28,806 nt of DNA, taken from a virus. Both the position numbers and the translations under genes were made by a program. The stretch spans positions 1-28,806 of the IMG/VR virus record IMGVR_UViG_3300021138_000122. One strand, given 5' to 3'. The notes under the pieces are model-generated. The model searched no databases, was not told the DNA's origin, and saw nothing but the letters and a program-made list of their open reading frames with translations. Shown here piece after piece: positions 14,868 to 23,258 of this stretch; the stretch's first letter is position 1, and each line of letters begins with the position of its first letter.

Positions 14868-15300
14868 TGCTGACTTGATTGCCAAGGCGAAAGTCCAAGT
14901 CGATTTACAAAGAGAACACTATACGCGTAAGCACGCTGACGATGACCACTGGGTCGATCTAGCGCGTGAAGCGGGAATCAACTTGCCGATGTTCTACGTT
15001 AGACCCTCCGATGCTGCCGTCAAAGGCATACTTCGTAAACTCAAAATCAGTTGGATACATTACATTGAAGCGTACGGTTGGGAGACTACAGCTGATTTTG
15101 AAAATCTAAACCCTAAGTTCAGCATGCGACCTCTTGCGGGTCTTATCTTAGAACTCTGGGATGAGCGTCGCCGTTCACTTGAAGCCTGTGAGTCCGCAGC
15201 TGAGTACCGTGGCTTACGTCGTGGTAAAGCTGAGCCCAAACTGCCTAAATACCCACGTGGCACTGCCAAGGCTAGAAGAGCACCGCTAAAGACCGAATAG
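14851..15300 (+). CDS. Unknown basic phage protein
   Basis: A 149-residue protein with a charged N-terminal helix (LIAKAKVQVDLQREHYTRKH), a middle AVKGILRKLKISWIHYIEAYGW segment, and a strongly basic C-terminal tail (GLRRGKAEPKLPKYPRGTAK then RR and K residues). The tail suggests nucleic acid binding. No family was recognised. It overlaps the resolvase stop by 17 bases and is the last gene before a regulatory gap, so it probably closes the recombination operon. Confidence 0.7.
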   Translation: MPKLFDADLIAKAKVQVDLQREHYTRKHADDDHWVDLAREAGINLPMFYVRPSDAAVKGILRKLKISWIHYIEAYGWETTADFENLNPKFSMRPLAGLILELWDERRRSLEACESAAEYRGLRRGKAEPKLPKYPRGTAKARRAPLKTE

Positions 15301-15306
15301 TTTAGT

Positions 15307-15366
15307 CGCTTCAGGGGTTTTTAAACTTTAATTAACGAAGCGGTTAGACTTTGAGTTATAATTTAA
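15307..15366 (+). promoter_or_regulatory. Promoter/operator-like region before HD nucleotidase
   Basis: The gap 15301-15391 contains the exact 20-mer TTTAAACTTTAATTAACGAA (15320-15339) also found at 7474-7493. GTTATAATTTAA follows at 15355-15366, with TATAAT 29 bases before ATG 15392. Thus both halves of the 7467 element are present but in reversed order. In addition CGCTTC (15307-15312) and GAAGCG (15337-15342) can pair around a 24-base loop, extendable by G-U pairs in RNA. AGGAA serves the start codon. Confidence 0.5.
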
Positions 15367-15391
15367 TCATATCAATAACTAGGAACTTAAA

Positions 15392-15898
15392 ATGACTGTA
15401 AAACATAGTGTAATCAAAACTGTTAGAAACGGTAACGCTGTAAAACGATGGCACACGCGTCGTATGATAACGACTGATACTGTAGGTGAGCATACAGCAA
15501 ACGTCATAATTATCTTACTAATGTTAGAAGGTACGCCTAGTAAATCTCTAATCTACGCTGCGCTTTTACACGATACAGCCGAGCAGTGGGTAGGCGATAT
15601 ACCCGCTACCGCTAAGTGGAGTTCGCCTTCTCTTAAACTCGCTTGTGATAACTTAGAACGCACGATGCTTGAGGATAACTATCTAGCCTTACCTAATCTA
15701 ACCGAGGCTGAGCAGCTAGCACTAAAGTGGGCTGATATGCTAGATCTTTTGTACCGTTGCATGGATGAGATCGAGCTTGGTAATACAACGATGCGTGAGG
15801 TTTTTGATCGCGGTGTTACATATCTTAGGGGTCTAAGCGAGCACAAGCAAGGGCTAATTCTGTTGGAAAACTTAATCAAGGAACGCAATGATGTCTGA
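15392..15898 (+). CDS. HD-domain 5'-deoxynucleotidase, YfbR-like
   Basis: A 168-residue HD phosphohydrolase. It has RW at 19-20, GEHT with H34, LLHDTAE with H60/D61 and E64, GDIPATAKW, and a later LKWADMLDLL aspartate. The RW pair before the first histidine matches E. coli YfbR, where it contacts the deoxyribose of 5'-dNMPs, so a dNMP phosphatase activity is likely. In a phage with modified thymine such an enzyme could drain dTMP and favour 5-hmdUMP incorporation; that link is inference. It has its own promoter-like region, which shares a 20-mer with the second kinase. Confidence 0.82.
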   Translation: MTVKHSVIKTVRNGNAVKRWHTRRMITTDTVGEHTANVIIILLMLEGTPSKSLIYAALLHDTAEQWVGDIPATAKWSSPSLKLACDNLERTMLEDNYLALPNLTEAEQLALKWADMLDLLYRCMDEIELGNTTMREVFDRGVTYLRGLSEHKQGLILLENLIKERNDV

Positions 15899-16235
15899 TC
15901 TTATAAAGGGTTTGAACGGTATCACCGCTGCTGATATCAATGGTTTAATCAAGGCTGAAAAGTCTTATGGTGATTCTTGGAAAAAGCGAGGGGGCGTGGG
16001 CGCGTTCATGATGCTTGCTCGTAAGTGGGATAGGCTTGAAAATCACGTCAAGGCTTTCAACTACGATATCTTTGAGGCAGCTTTTGCTGACGTTCGCCCT
16101 GAGGGTATAATCGACGATATTCGTGACTTACGTCGTTATTTGCTTTTAGTTGAGGATCACGTGGGTGGTAAGTTTATTCCGCAACTTGATAAAGAAGGTG
16201 AGGCTGATAGTGGGTACACTAACCAAGATCGGTAA
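15888..16235 (+). CDS. Conserved phage protein of the 'YGDSWKKRGGVGAFMM' type
   Basis: A 115-residue protein with EKSYGDSWKKRGGVGAFMML and ARKWDRLENHV, then DIFEAAFADV and DDIRDLRRYLLLVEDHV. This is a well-conserved hypothetical family in phages and prophages, of unknown role as far as I know. AAGGA before tandem ATGs at 15888 and 15891 supports the start, though either ATG could be used. It overlaps the HD nucleotidase by 11 bases, so the two are probably co-translated. Confidence 0.82.
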   Translation: MMSDLIKGLNGITAADINGLIKAEKSYGDSWKKRGGVGAFMMLARKWDRLENHVKAFNYDIFEAAFADVRPEGIIDDIRDLRRYLLLVEDHVGGKFIPQLDKEGEADSGYTNQDR

Positions 16236-16422
16236 GCCGATCAAATTCGAGATAGAATGCGCTAATGAGGCAGAAGCTGAGCGTGTTTATGATGAGATAG
16301 CCGCAGGTATGAAAGAGTACGGCTGGGAAGCTCCTCTAATGATTTGGTCTGAGGCTGAGGATGAAAACACTTTTCGTTTTACAGTTAGATTAGGAGAATG
16401 GAACAATGGTTTCTCTAATTAA
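16210..16422 (+). CDS. Small unknown protein, GTG start
   Basis: A 70-residue acidic alpha/beta protein: GKPIKFEIECANEAEAERVY, a helix, then a TFRFTVRLGEW strand. It looks like a compact ferredoxin-like beta-alpha-beta unit, which is inference. I choose GTG 16210, preceded by AAGGTGAGG, rather than ATG 16150, which would read 60 bases deeper inside the upstream gene and give an uncharacteristic hydrophobic start. It overlaps the gene before it by 26 bases and the one after by 17. Function is unknown. Confidence 0.65.
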   Translation: MGTLTKIGKPIKFEIECANEAEAERVYDEIAAGMKEYGWEAPLMIWSEAEDENTFRFTVRLGEWNNGFSN

Positions 16423-16552
16423 AACTATCCTAATAGCTCCTCTGCAAATACTAGCATACCTGCTTCTATTTGTAGCGGTTTATAAACCAGTAGTGCTAAT
16501 AGTTATTTTTACTATTTGCGCGCTTTTATTGGTTTGCAATCGCTCCAAATAA
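16406..16552 (+). CDS. 48-residue two-span membrane mini-protein
   Basis: An open frame from ATG 16406 to TAA 16552 encodes 48 residues, nearly all hydrophobic. There are two candidate membrane spans (about 8-26 and 29-44) with a YKP turn between them and a basic NRSK end. AGGAG at 16392-16396, nine bases upstream, is a good ribosome binding site. It is the last gene of the plus-strand arm and its final 27 bases overlap the end of the minus-strand transglycosylase gene. The size and topology would suit a small holin-like, superinfection or membrane-regulatory protein, but no family is recognised. Confidence 0.6.
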   Translation: MVSLIKTILIAPLQILAYLLLFVAVYKPVVLIVIFTICALLLVCNRSK

Positions 16553-17935
16553 AGCCTCATCACCTCCAGATGATGGAATAGCAGGAACACTTTTTAGATT
16601 AGCCATTGTCTTGTCTATGAGTTTCTGTCTTTCTGTGGGAGACATTCTGTAGATGTCTCTTGCAGCGTTAATTCCTGATAAACCTAAAGCCCCTACAGTT
16701 GCGGGAACTATTGCTCCAGAGCCTACTCCTAGAGCTCCTAAAGCTCCTAATGTAGCCAGAGTACCTGCGCCTGCACCCAATCCAGAAATTGTAGCACCTG
16801 TGTAGTCTTTAAGCTGAGCTCTTTTTAAGGCGTCCGCTGTATCTACTAAGGATCCGGCAACCCCAAGACCGCCTGCTACGGGTCTAGCGATCGCTTTAGC
16901 GACGGGTAAAACACCTTCAACAACTTTTTCAGCTTTTCCAATTACTCCTGGAGAGTACTCGTATTTACTGATATCAATGCGAGGTGAAAACCCTGATGGA
17001 AGAACGCCTTGAGCAACTGGGTCAGTTACTGGAACAATTTTAAACGCAGCTCCAGAGCCAGTAGGTACTCTAATTGTAGAAGGATAAGTAGGACGACCTC
17101 CATGAATATCTTTTACAGCTTCTTGGACATCGTGTTGACTAACGATGGTTCTTTTTGTCAAATCTTCTAAATCTTTTAAAGGTATATCTTGATATTTTTT
17201 ACCTAGCATTTTATTAGAGTATCGCTCTAAACTCCCGACAGAGTTTGGATCAAAAAAATCTTTCGCTCTAGTTAAAGCTGTTTTTCCACCCAAATAGACG
17301 TCTTTACCAACTCCTGCAGCTGCCCCGCCGTATCCTCCTATAAGAGCTGTAGCTTCTGCCTCATTTGCAGTTAAATTACCAAAAGGCACGGGCGCCATCG
17401 CGGGAGGGGGTGAAGGCGGTGGAGGAGACGTTGTATTGTCTGTAGGAGGCTTAAATATTGGAGAAGGTAATTGAGTAGAGCCTATTTTTTGGTCTATAGA
17501 GTCTAAATAATCAAGAGTTTCAAAAGGTAATCTATGCAACTCTCCAGTTTTTATATACTCATTATCAGGTCCTGCGTTCCATGCCGATAAAAGTTTTTTT
17601 GGATCAGATCCTATATTTGGATTATCCATGTACTTTTTAATTTGACGTATCATACCATCTGCATTTTGATTTACATCAAATACGTCTTTAACGCCTGCTT
17701 CTTTAGCAGTATCAGGCATAAACTGAAATAACCCTTGCGCTCTTTGTCCTTTATATTTACCTTCTTTTATAATAGGACCTTCTTTTTTAGGATCTAAACT
17801 ACTCTCATGAAACGCTTGAGGAACAAACAAATCAGGATTTAAACCCGCATCCTCAAGTTTAGACGTTAACAATTCCGCAACTTCAAGTTGCTCTTTGCTT
17901 AATTTACTGTAATCAAGAGGTTTAGAGTCAGCCAT
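16526..17935 (-). CDS. Virion lytic transglycosylase (SLT domain)
   Basis: A 469-residue protein. The N-terminal SLT lysozyme-like domain has FHESSLDP with catalytic E44, GLFQFMPDTA near 68-77, and a LSAWNAGPDN motif. A proline/serine linker follows (around 155-180, SPPPPSPPP). The C-terminal half is glycine/alanine-rich with long hydrophobic runs near residues 340-430, suited to membrane insertion. This architecture fits an ejection protein that opens peptidoglycan as DNA enters the cell. It is the last gene of the minus-strand structural arm, with a 6-base gap to its upstream neighbour. Confidence 0.83.
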   Translation of the reverse strand: MADSKPLDYSKLSKEQLEVAELLTSKLEDAGLNPDLFVPQAFHESSLDPKKEGPIIKEGKYKGQRAQGLFQFMPDTAKEAGVKDVFDVNQNADGMIRQIKKYMDNPNIGSDPKKLLSAWNAGPDNEYIKTGELHRLPFETLDYLDSIDQKIGSTQLPSPIFKPPTDNTTSPPPPSPPPAMAPVPFGNLTANEAEATALIGGYGGAAAGVGKDVYLGGKTALTRAKDFFDPNSVGSLERYSNKMLGKKYQDIPLKDLEDLTKRTIVSQHDVQEAVKDIHGGRPTYPSTIRVPTGSGAAFKIVPVTDPVAQGVLPSGFSPRIDISKYEYSPGVIGKAEKVVEGVLPVAKAIARPVAGGLGVAGSLVDTADALKRAQLKDYTGATISGLGAGAGTLATLGALGALGVGSGAIVPATVGALGLSGINAARDIYRMSPTERQKLIDKTMANLKSVPAIPSSGGDEALFGAIANQ

Positions 17936-17941
17936 AGGTTT

Positions 17942-19852
17942 TTACGGGTTTAATTGTTTTTGTTTAGCTTCTTGCTCTTTTTTGAGTCTTGCTTCTTGTA
18001 TAAGTCTACGAGTTTCAGATATAGGTTTAGCTGTTTGTTGTGTTGTAGCGGGTGTAGGTGCTGCGCTTTGTCCCGCTACTGCTGGAGTTTGTAAAAAACT
18101 CGGTACTTTGGATTGATTTTCAAGATAAGAGTTATATTTGTTTTTATACTCATTAGTGCCGTAAAAAGAGTAACCATCTATAGTTGGATCCTCTTTATGA
18201 AGCTGATTAAAAAGTTGATGCCTTTCTATTGGCCACTGCGCTCTTTGTATAAACCCATTTAATTTTGCTTGATAAGATTCAGGTGTGTCATCTCTAGGGC
18301 TTGGGTGTAAGTCTGTTAAAAATTTTGTTCTGTAATCTGACATCCTAGCGTTTAAACCTGCGTTTTTAGCATATTCGTTTTCAGCTATACCTCTTAATGA
18401 TTCAATGTATTTAACCGCAGCTATTACCTGTTGTTGGCTTTCTGGAGTTTCTCCTGATAAAACTCTTTGTATAGAGCTTATAACATTATTTAACGCTTTT
18501 TCTGTGTGATCATTTGTGAGCATTGATCTCATTGCGTCACCAGGACCTCCTTTACTAAAGTCTCCAAAATGATTTTTTACTTGTGGTAAATTAGAAAAAG
18601 CATCCATTGCTTTATAAACAGGCAAAACTGATTGAGCAGCAATACTATCAGTTAATATTTCTTTTTCTTTTTCAATAGCTAGTTTAGAACGCTCAGTTCC
18701 TAGAGTTTTATTAACTTCATTTTTCAAAGCGATGTCTTCTTGGCTTCTAGGTAATCCCCTATCATTTTCGCCAAAAGAGTCTTTTAAAAATTGAAGTCTA
18801 GAAACGTTATCTGGTAGGTTTCTATACTGTATTAATTTTTCAGGAGGCATCGGGTAAGTACCCCAAGGCGTCTGTTCAGGTATTGCTTTATATCCTGGCA
18901 AATATCCTGAAATAGTGCTGTTTTTTGTGTTAACTAAAGCTCCAGTTTGAGAATCAATAGACACATTTGGTTGGTCCATTTTAAGCATTTCTACAAGAAG
19001 TTTATTTCCTTCTATATCATCTTTATGAGTTGCTATATAGGCTCTTGCAACTGTTGGATCCAATTTTAGCAAAGGTGCTGTTGGTCTATGCTCCGCACCC
19101 ACCATCGTTAATTTATCAGGAGCTCCCGGAGCGGTAGGATCTGTGTGATCGGGGTGAGCGCTGGCTACAGTTAATGTTTCTCCTGTAGGAGCTACTTTAA
19201 CTCCAGGAGAAACTGTGGTATCACCCGTAAGAATTTTTGTAAAATCTTCTTGATTTTGCCCTTGCAGAAGAGCTTTTTTAAAATCTTCTTGATTTTGAGC
19301 TTGTCTACCGAGCTCATATTTTGATTTAATCAAACCGAGTCTAGCTTGTGCCAAAGGTATCTGCATCTTTTGTTGCTCAGCTTGATGCGCACCCATAACA
19401 TTAGCTGCATTTCCCACAGCCTCGCCAAAACTACCAGTACGACCAGGATTAAGTAACGCTCCTGCTATTTGAAACCAAGGCGTTTGACTGCCTTGAGCTG
19501 ATTGCTGATCTAAAACTGCTTTGTATTGATTTAATGCTTGCATATACTCCTGCATTGGAGTAGTAGGAGTTGCAGTTTGAGCGGGGTTTTGTGGAGCGGC
19601 AACGGGTAATGCAGAAGACTGCTGAGCTTGCATAGGAACAGGCGCAGGCGCTGGCGCAGGCATCGAAACAGGTGCCGGATTTTGAGCAAGCGGAGTCGAT
19701 CGAGTGATTGTACCTCTTTGAGCAACAGGCGTCAAGTCAGTGGGAGTGTCTGAACCTGCTTGGACATTAGTTACGTAACCTCCCCATCCTTTATCAAGAT
19801 CTACAGCAGGTACCACGGGCAACGCTAAATTTTGAGTATTGTCTTGTGCCAT
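17942..19852 (-). CDS. Large virion/ejection-type protein, unknown function
   Basis: A 636-residue protein with a low-complexity first 110 residues rich in alanine, proline and glutamine, a helical charged middle (QMQIPLAQARLGLIKSKYEL), a central segment around EKEKEILTDSIAAQSVLPVY, and a lysine/glutamine-rich end. The position between the A/Q-rich protein and the transglycosylase, the size and the helical composition fit an internal ejection protein of a podovirus; this is inference from context. An 18-base direct repeat (19241-19258, 19280-19297) encodes a doubled QNQEDF motif. No enzyme motif is visible. Confidence 0.7.
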   Translation of the reverse strand: MAQDNTQNLALPVVPAVDLDKGWGGYVTNVQAGSDTPTDLTPVAQRGTITRSTPLAQNPAPVSMPAPAPAPVPMQAQQSSALPVAAPQNPAQTATPTTPMQEYMQALNQYKAVLDQQSAQGSQTPWFQIAGALLNPGRTGSFGEAVGNAANVMGAHQAEQQKMQIPLAQARLGLIKSKYELGRQAQNQEDFKKALLQGQNQEDFTKILTGDTTVSPGVKVAPTGETLTVASAHPDHTDPTAPGAPDKLTMVGAEHRPTAPLLKLDPTVARAYIATHKDDIEGNKLLVEMLKMDQPNVSIDSQTGALVNTKNSTISGYLPGYKAIPEQTPWGTYPMPPEKLIQYRNLPDNVSRLQFLKDSFGENDRGLPRSQEDIALKNEVNKTLGTERSKLAIEKEKEILTDSIAAQSVLPVYKAMDAFSNLPQVKNHFGDFSKGGPGDAMRSMLTNDHTEKALNNVISSIQRVLSGETPESQQQVIAAVKYIESLRGIAENEYAKNAGLNARMSDYRTKFLTDLHPSPRDDTPESYQAKLNGFIQRAQWPIERHQLFNQLHKEDPTIDGYSFYGTNEYKNKYNSYLENQSKVPSFLQTPAVAGQSAAPTPATTQQTAKPISETRRLIQEARLKKEQEAKQKQLNP

Positions 19853-19857
19853 GATAT

Positions 19858-20961
19858 TTAAGGGTTTGGAATAGTGTTAGATGTGTTAGAAGGATTTACA
19901 ATATTATTTATTGTATTTGCTGCATTTGCAGTGGTATTTACAACGCCTGCAATGGTTGCTGCTGTTCCAAGCGCAGTAGACAGCGGAGAAGCGCTGTAAG
20001 CACCAGGAATAGGACCTGTGTAAGTCTGAGACGTCGCTGTTGGAATCGTTTGACCTTGAAGCAGTGATGCGTATTGTTGTAGGGCGGTTATTGGATAATT
20101 TACTGCAGCTTGATTGAGGGCTTGCTCTTGAGCGCCCAATGAGGCTTCAGCGTTAACTCCTGCTAATCCTGCTGTTTGAGCTTGTTGAGCTTGCGATGCT
20201 TGCAGTTGACTTGCAGCAAGTTGATTTGCTTGTTCAGTGTTTGTTAATGAGCCTAGAGTTTGTCCTGCAGCTAATTGGTTAGCAGCTTGTCCTTGAGCAG
20301 CTGAAAGAGCTTGCCCGTATCCTGTTTGTTCAGCAGCAGCTTGTTGAGCTAGAGCTGCAGTATCAGCATTAGATATCCCCAAGGCTAGGGCTTGAGCTCC
20401 ACGTTGCGATCCAAATTGCCCTGAGCCTACAGCTCCAGAGGTTATTTGAGGAGACAAATTTTGAGCTATGTTTTGTTGGTTTAATTGGCCGATCTGATCA
20501 ACAACATTTTTTGTGTAAGGACTCATAAACGAGCTAATTTGAGGAGCCACGTTAGTCGCTGATGATAAATTAGCTGTAGCTGCTGTAACTGGGTTTAAGC
20601 CCAAAGCGCCTGTAGCTGTTTGCCCCGCCGTCGTTAATCCTGGTTGATACGCGTTTGCTGCATTTTGTACTCCTCCAAAAGCAGCCGTTTGATTTGCTGT
20701 ATTAGCAACAGATGACATCCCGCTTAAATCTACGTTACCTTGATTAACGATGTTGCTCAAATAATTTTGATAGAATTGTGGTAGCGTTGTCGCTTGTTGT
20801 TGCGTTGTTGTGATATTAGGCAACGCGCCACCTTGAGTCAAGGAAGCGCTTCCAGGACTACCCGCAGTCGCTAACGTAGCTGGGGCAGGACTGTAGGCTG
20901 CTCCTGTCAAAGGCGACGTGTTAAATGTAGACGCTGGGTTTGTTACAGCAGTTGTTGTCAT
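19858..20961 (-). CDS. Ala/Gln-rich virion protein, probable ejection protein
   Basis: A 367-residue protein. The central domain contains ISSFMSPYTKNVVDQIGQLN followed by a GAVGSGQFGSQRGAQAL segment and then a long alanine/glutamine-rich helix region. The 'YMNPYT..V.D.I..L', 'GQFGS.R' order recurs in structural proteins of many podoviruses, encoded just before transglycosylase-bearing ejection proteins. Long amphipathic helices fit a protein threaded through the tail. It starts in an ATGA overlap with the upstream gene. Confidence 0.72.
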   Translation of the reverse strand: MTTTAVTNPASTFNTSPLTGAAYSPAPATLATAGSPGSASLTQGGALPNITTTQQQATTLPQFYQNYLSNIVNQGNVDLSGMSSVANTANQTAAFGGVQNAANAYQPGLTTAGQTATGALGLNPVTAATANLSSATNVAPQISSFMSPYTKNVVDQIGQLNQQNIAQNLSPQITSGAVGSGQFGSQRGAQALALGISNADTAALAQQAAAEQTGYGQALSAAQGQAANQLAAGQTLGSLTNTEQANQLAASQLQASQAQQAQTAGLAGVNAEASLGAQEQALNQAAVNYPITALQQYASLLQGQTIPTATSQTYTGPIPGAYSASPLSTALGTAATIAGVVNTTANAANTINNIVNPSNTSNTIPNP

Positions 20962-23009
20962 GATTTGCCTCTTAGATATTCAAGCGGACTTTTCGCTTTG
21001 GGTGGTATTTTGTCAATCGGGGCGCTACGTTTATGTTTTCGAATAGCTTCACGCATTTTATCTAAAACAGAAGCTCCTGCTTTGTTAGACCCGTCGCCTA
21101 ATGCAGAAACTGTGTCAGCATCAAAAACGTATTCGCCATCGGCTAGCATAGCAGGTATATCATCGCTTTGTCCAGTGCCTGGACCTTGAACGTGTTTTCC
21201 TAGACCGCCTGTTCTAAATAGGGGTAGTCCATTATAGTTTGGATGGCTTTTGTCGGATTTTAATCTTTCTTTTATGATAGCGACGTACTCAGGTTCCAAT
21301 TTATTTATATGTTCTTCTACTTTGCCGCCTTTAGCATACCCTTGTGTAACACCGCCTAACTCTCCTGCGTATTCACGCGCTAATATGTTATCTATAAGAC
21401 TACCAGAACCCGTACTAGCAGGAGCGGTATTATTTAGCAATCCTGCTAGAGGGTCGGTAAATCCTGGAAATTTTGAAGAACCTAGTACGACCGCTCCACT
21501 TGTAAGCGGTGAATTCCAAGGACCTGAGCTAGAGCCTCCAGTTGTACCACCTGAAGGTACGCTATTGGATGGAGTACCTGAGCTTGAATTTAATAATGAA
21601 GAAGCTACCTTTGCAGCTGCTGCCGCATCAGATAGAGATACGGTTGAAGGAGTGCTTGTGATAGGAACGCCATTAGCGTCCATTGGAGCTCCTAATTTAT
21701 TTGCCTCAGGCGTGTAATTAGGGGCTGGTGTTCCATTTGAATACGTAGGAGAACCTAACAACGGAGCAGCTGCAGTTGACGGTATTATAGGAACGCCCGT
21801 ACCTGCTAAACCGCTACCTAAAGGCGTTTCAGGAGTGATATTAAGATCTCCTGGTAACGCCGTGTTCATAAAAGACGACGTGTTTACGGAAGGTATACCT
21901 GCATCAGTCAAAGCATTTGAAGAAGGCAACGCTCCAATATTCCCCGTGCTTGGATAAACATTTTCACCAGCATTTAATGCTGGATTATCCATGCCCGATA
22001 TCGGCGTTTCAGTTGATGATGTGCTTGGCGTTGTTGGCGCAGCACCGCCTGTACCTGTGCCTGGGTCTACGGGTTCTCCGTTGTTAACTAAGTTTTGCAG
22101 CGTAGTTGCTATTGTAGAGTTAGGATTAAAACCCGCATACGACACAGCTGCATTAAGTAGCGCCGCACCATATTGTCCTTTGTTTGCCGCATTGGCAGCG
22201 TTATAAGCAGCGATATAAGGAACTAAAGCGGGAAACGCGATCGCCAACGCAGGTTCACCTGCCGTCATTAGAGCGCCTGTTCCACCTGCAAACCCGCCTG
22301 CCCCTGCGTTTAAACCCGTATTAAATACGTTATTCGCTGTTACTGGAGACAGCATTCCATTTCCGCTAGAAGCCGTTCCTGCTACTGCTTGAAGCATCGC
22401 ACCGCCAGAAGTCGGTATATTGATCGCTGTTTGCCCGTCTGGTGTAGAAGTTACAGTATAATTTCCACCGATTTGTTGTCCAGTGCTTGTATCAACTAAA
22501 TAACTAGTACCTGTGTCAGCGTTGTAGTTAAGTTGCGCCGTTCCATTTTGTAACGCAGTCGCTAATGCTGGATTTTCTTGCTGCGCTTGGCTTATTAAAT
22601 TTGACGAAGCTTGCCCGTAGCTAGTGCCTGCGGTTCCTGGATTAGACGTTAAAAAAGGGCTGTATTGCGTTGGCGTAGATGTAGTAGTTGTTGGCAATGC
22701 CCCTGATGAATCGCTAGGGCTAGAGGCCGTATTTGCTTCATTTTGAACAATTTGAGCCAAAGGATTATTGGCAGGAGGTGCAGAAGCGGCAAGGGCAGCA
22801 TTAACAGCCGCAGGATCAGCATTAAATTGTTGTTCGGCTAGAGCAACATTTGCACCTGGGTTTTGAGCAAAATAATCTGTAATTTGTTGAGGTGTGTAGG
22901 TAGTATATGTAGGGGTAGACGCTGCTTGAACCTGCGCCACAGGCGTAGGAGGAACTGGAGGCGCAGGCGGTGCTGGTGGAGCTGGGGGTTCTGGTGGTCC
23001 GTATGCCAT
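20958..23009 (-). CDS. Mosaic low-complexity virion protein with conserved C-terminus
   Basis: A 683-residue protein. It begins with a proline-rich repeat (PPEPPAPPAPPAPPVPP), continues as about 500 residues rich in S, T, P, N and G, and ends in a conserved basic domain: YAKGGKVEEHI, then GTGQSDDIPAMLADGEYVFD, GDGSNKAGASVLDKMREAI and KSPLEYLRGKS. The 'G.SDDIPAML.DGE.V' domain is common in podovirus virion proteins beside the Ala/Gln-rich protein. I infer a structural or ejection role. It is followed by the Ala/Gln-rich gene in an ATGA overlap. The low-complexity part may vary quickly between relatives. Confidence 0.72.
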   Translation of the reverse strand: MAYGPPEPPAPPAPPAPPVPPTPVAQVQAASTPTYTTYTPQQITDYFAQNPGANVALAEQQFNADPAAVNAALAASAPPANNPLAQIVQNEANTASSPSDSSGALPTTTTSTPTQYSPFLTSNPGTAGTSYGQASSNLISQAQQENPALATALQNGTAQLNYNADTGTSYLVDTSTGQQIGGNYTVTSTPDGQTAINIPTSGGAMLQAVAGTASSGNGMLSPVTANNVFNTGLNAGAGGFAGGTGALMTAGEPALAIAFPALVPYIAAYNAANAANKGQYGAALLNAAVSYAGFNPNSTIATTLQNLVNNGEPVDPGTGTGGAAPTTPSTSSTETPISGMDNPALNAGENVYPSTGNIGALPSSNALTDAGIPSVNTSSFMNTALPGDLNITPETPLGSGLAGTGVPIIPSTAAAPLLGSPTYSNGTPAPNYTPEANKLGAPMDANGVPITSTPSTVSLSDAAAAAKVASSLLNSSSGTPSNSVPSGGTTGGSSSGPWNSPLTSGAVVLGSSKFPGFTDPLAGLLNNTAPASTGSGSLIDNILAREYAGELGGVTQGYAKGGKVEEHINKLEPEYVAIIKERLKSDKSHPNYNGLPLFRTGGLGKHVQGPGTGQSDDIPAMLADGEYVFDADTVSALGDGSNKAGASVLDKMREAIRKHKRSAPIDKIPPKAKSPLEYLRGKS

Positions 23010-23012
23010 AAT

Positions 23013-23258
23013 TTAAATCTTGTTTGGTTTACCTAAACTCATACAACCTGTTAATACAACAGCCCATTCTTGCCAAGTTTTAAAGCCACGAGGATCTGGA
23101 ACTCCAGAGTTCATAAAATAACCGATTCCCGACACAGCGCTTGCCCAAGTCTCCCATTCGTTTTCAGGCAAAGTTCCTAGCTGATTTGCAGCAAACAACT
23201 CTGCCATATGCGCGCACCATCGATCCCAAGTGATGTCTCTAGGATCATATACTATCAT
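23013..23258 (-). CDS. Small conserved structural-module protein, unknown function
   Basis: An 81-residue protein rich in tryptophan (six), with ITWDRWCAHMAELFAANQLG, PENEWETWASAVSGIGYF and GFKTWQEWAVVL. Small proteins with this spacing are often found between the tail structural protein and the ejection-protein block of podoviruses. It overlaps the upstream gene by ATGA and lies three bases from the next, so it is co-translated with virion genes. A chaperone or minor tail role is possible but unproven. Confidence 0.72.
   Translation of the reverse strand: MIVYDPRDITWDRWCAHMAELFAANQLGTLPENEWETWASAVSGIGYFMNSGVPDPRGFKTWQEWAVVLTGCMSLGKPNKI

Noticed and set aside
21250-21717. Open frame of 155 codons on the plus strand within the structural arm
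   Set aside because: It is antisense to the low-complexity virion protein, whose S/T/P/A codon bias leaves the opposite strand free of stops. It has no motif.
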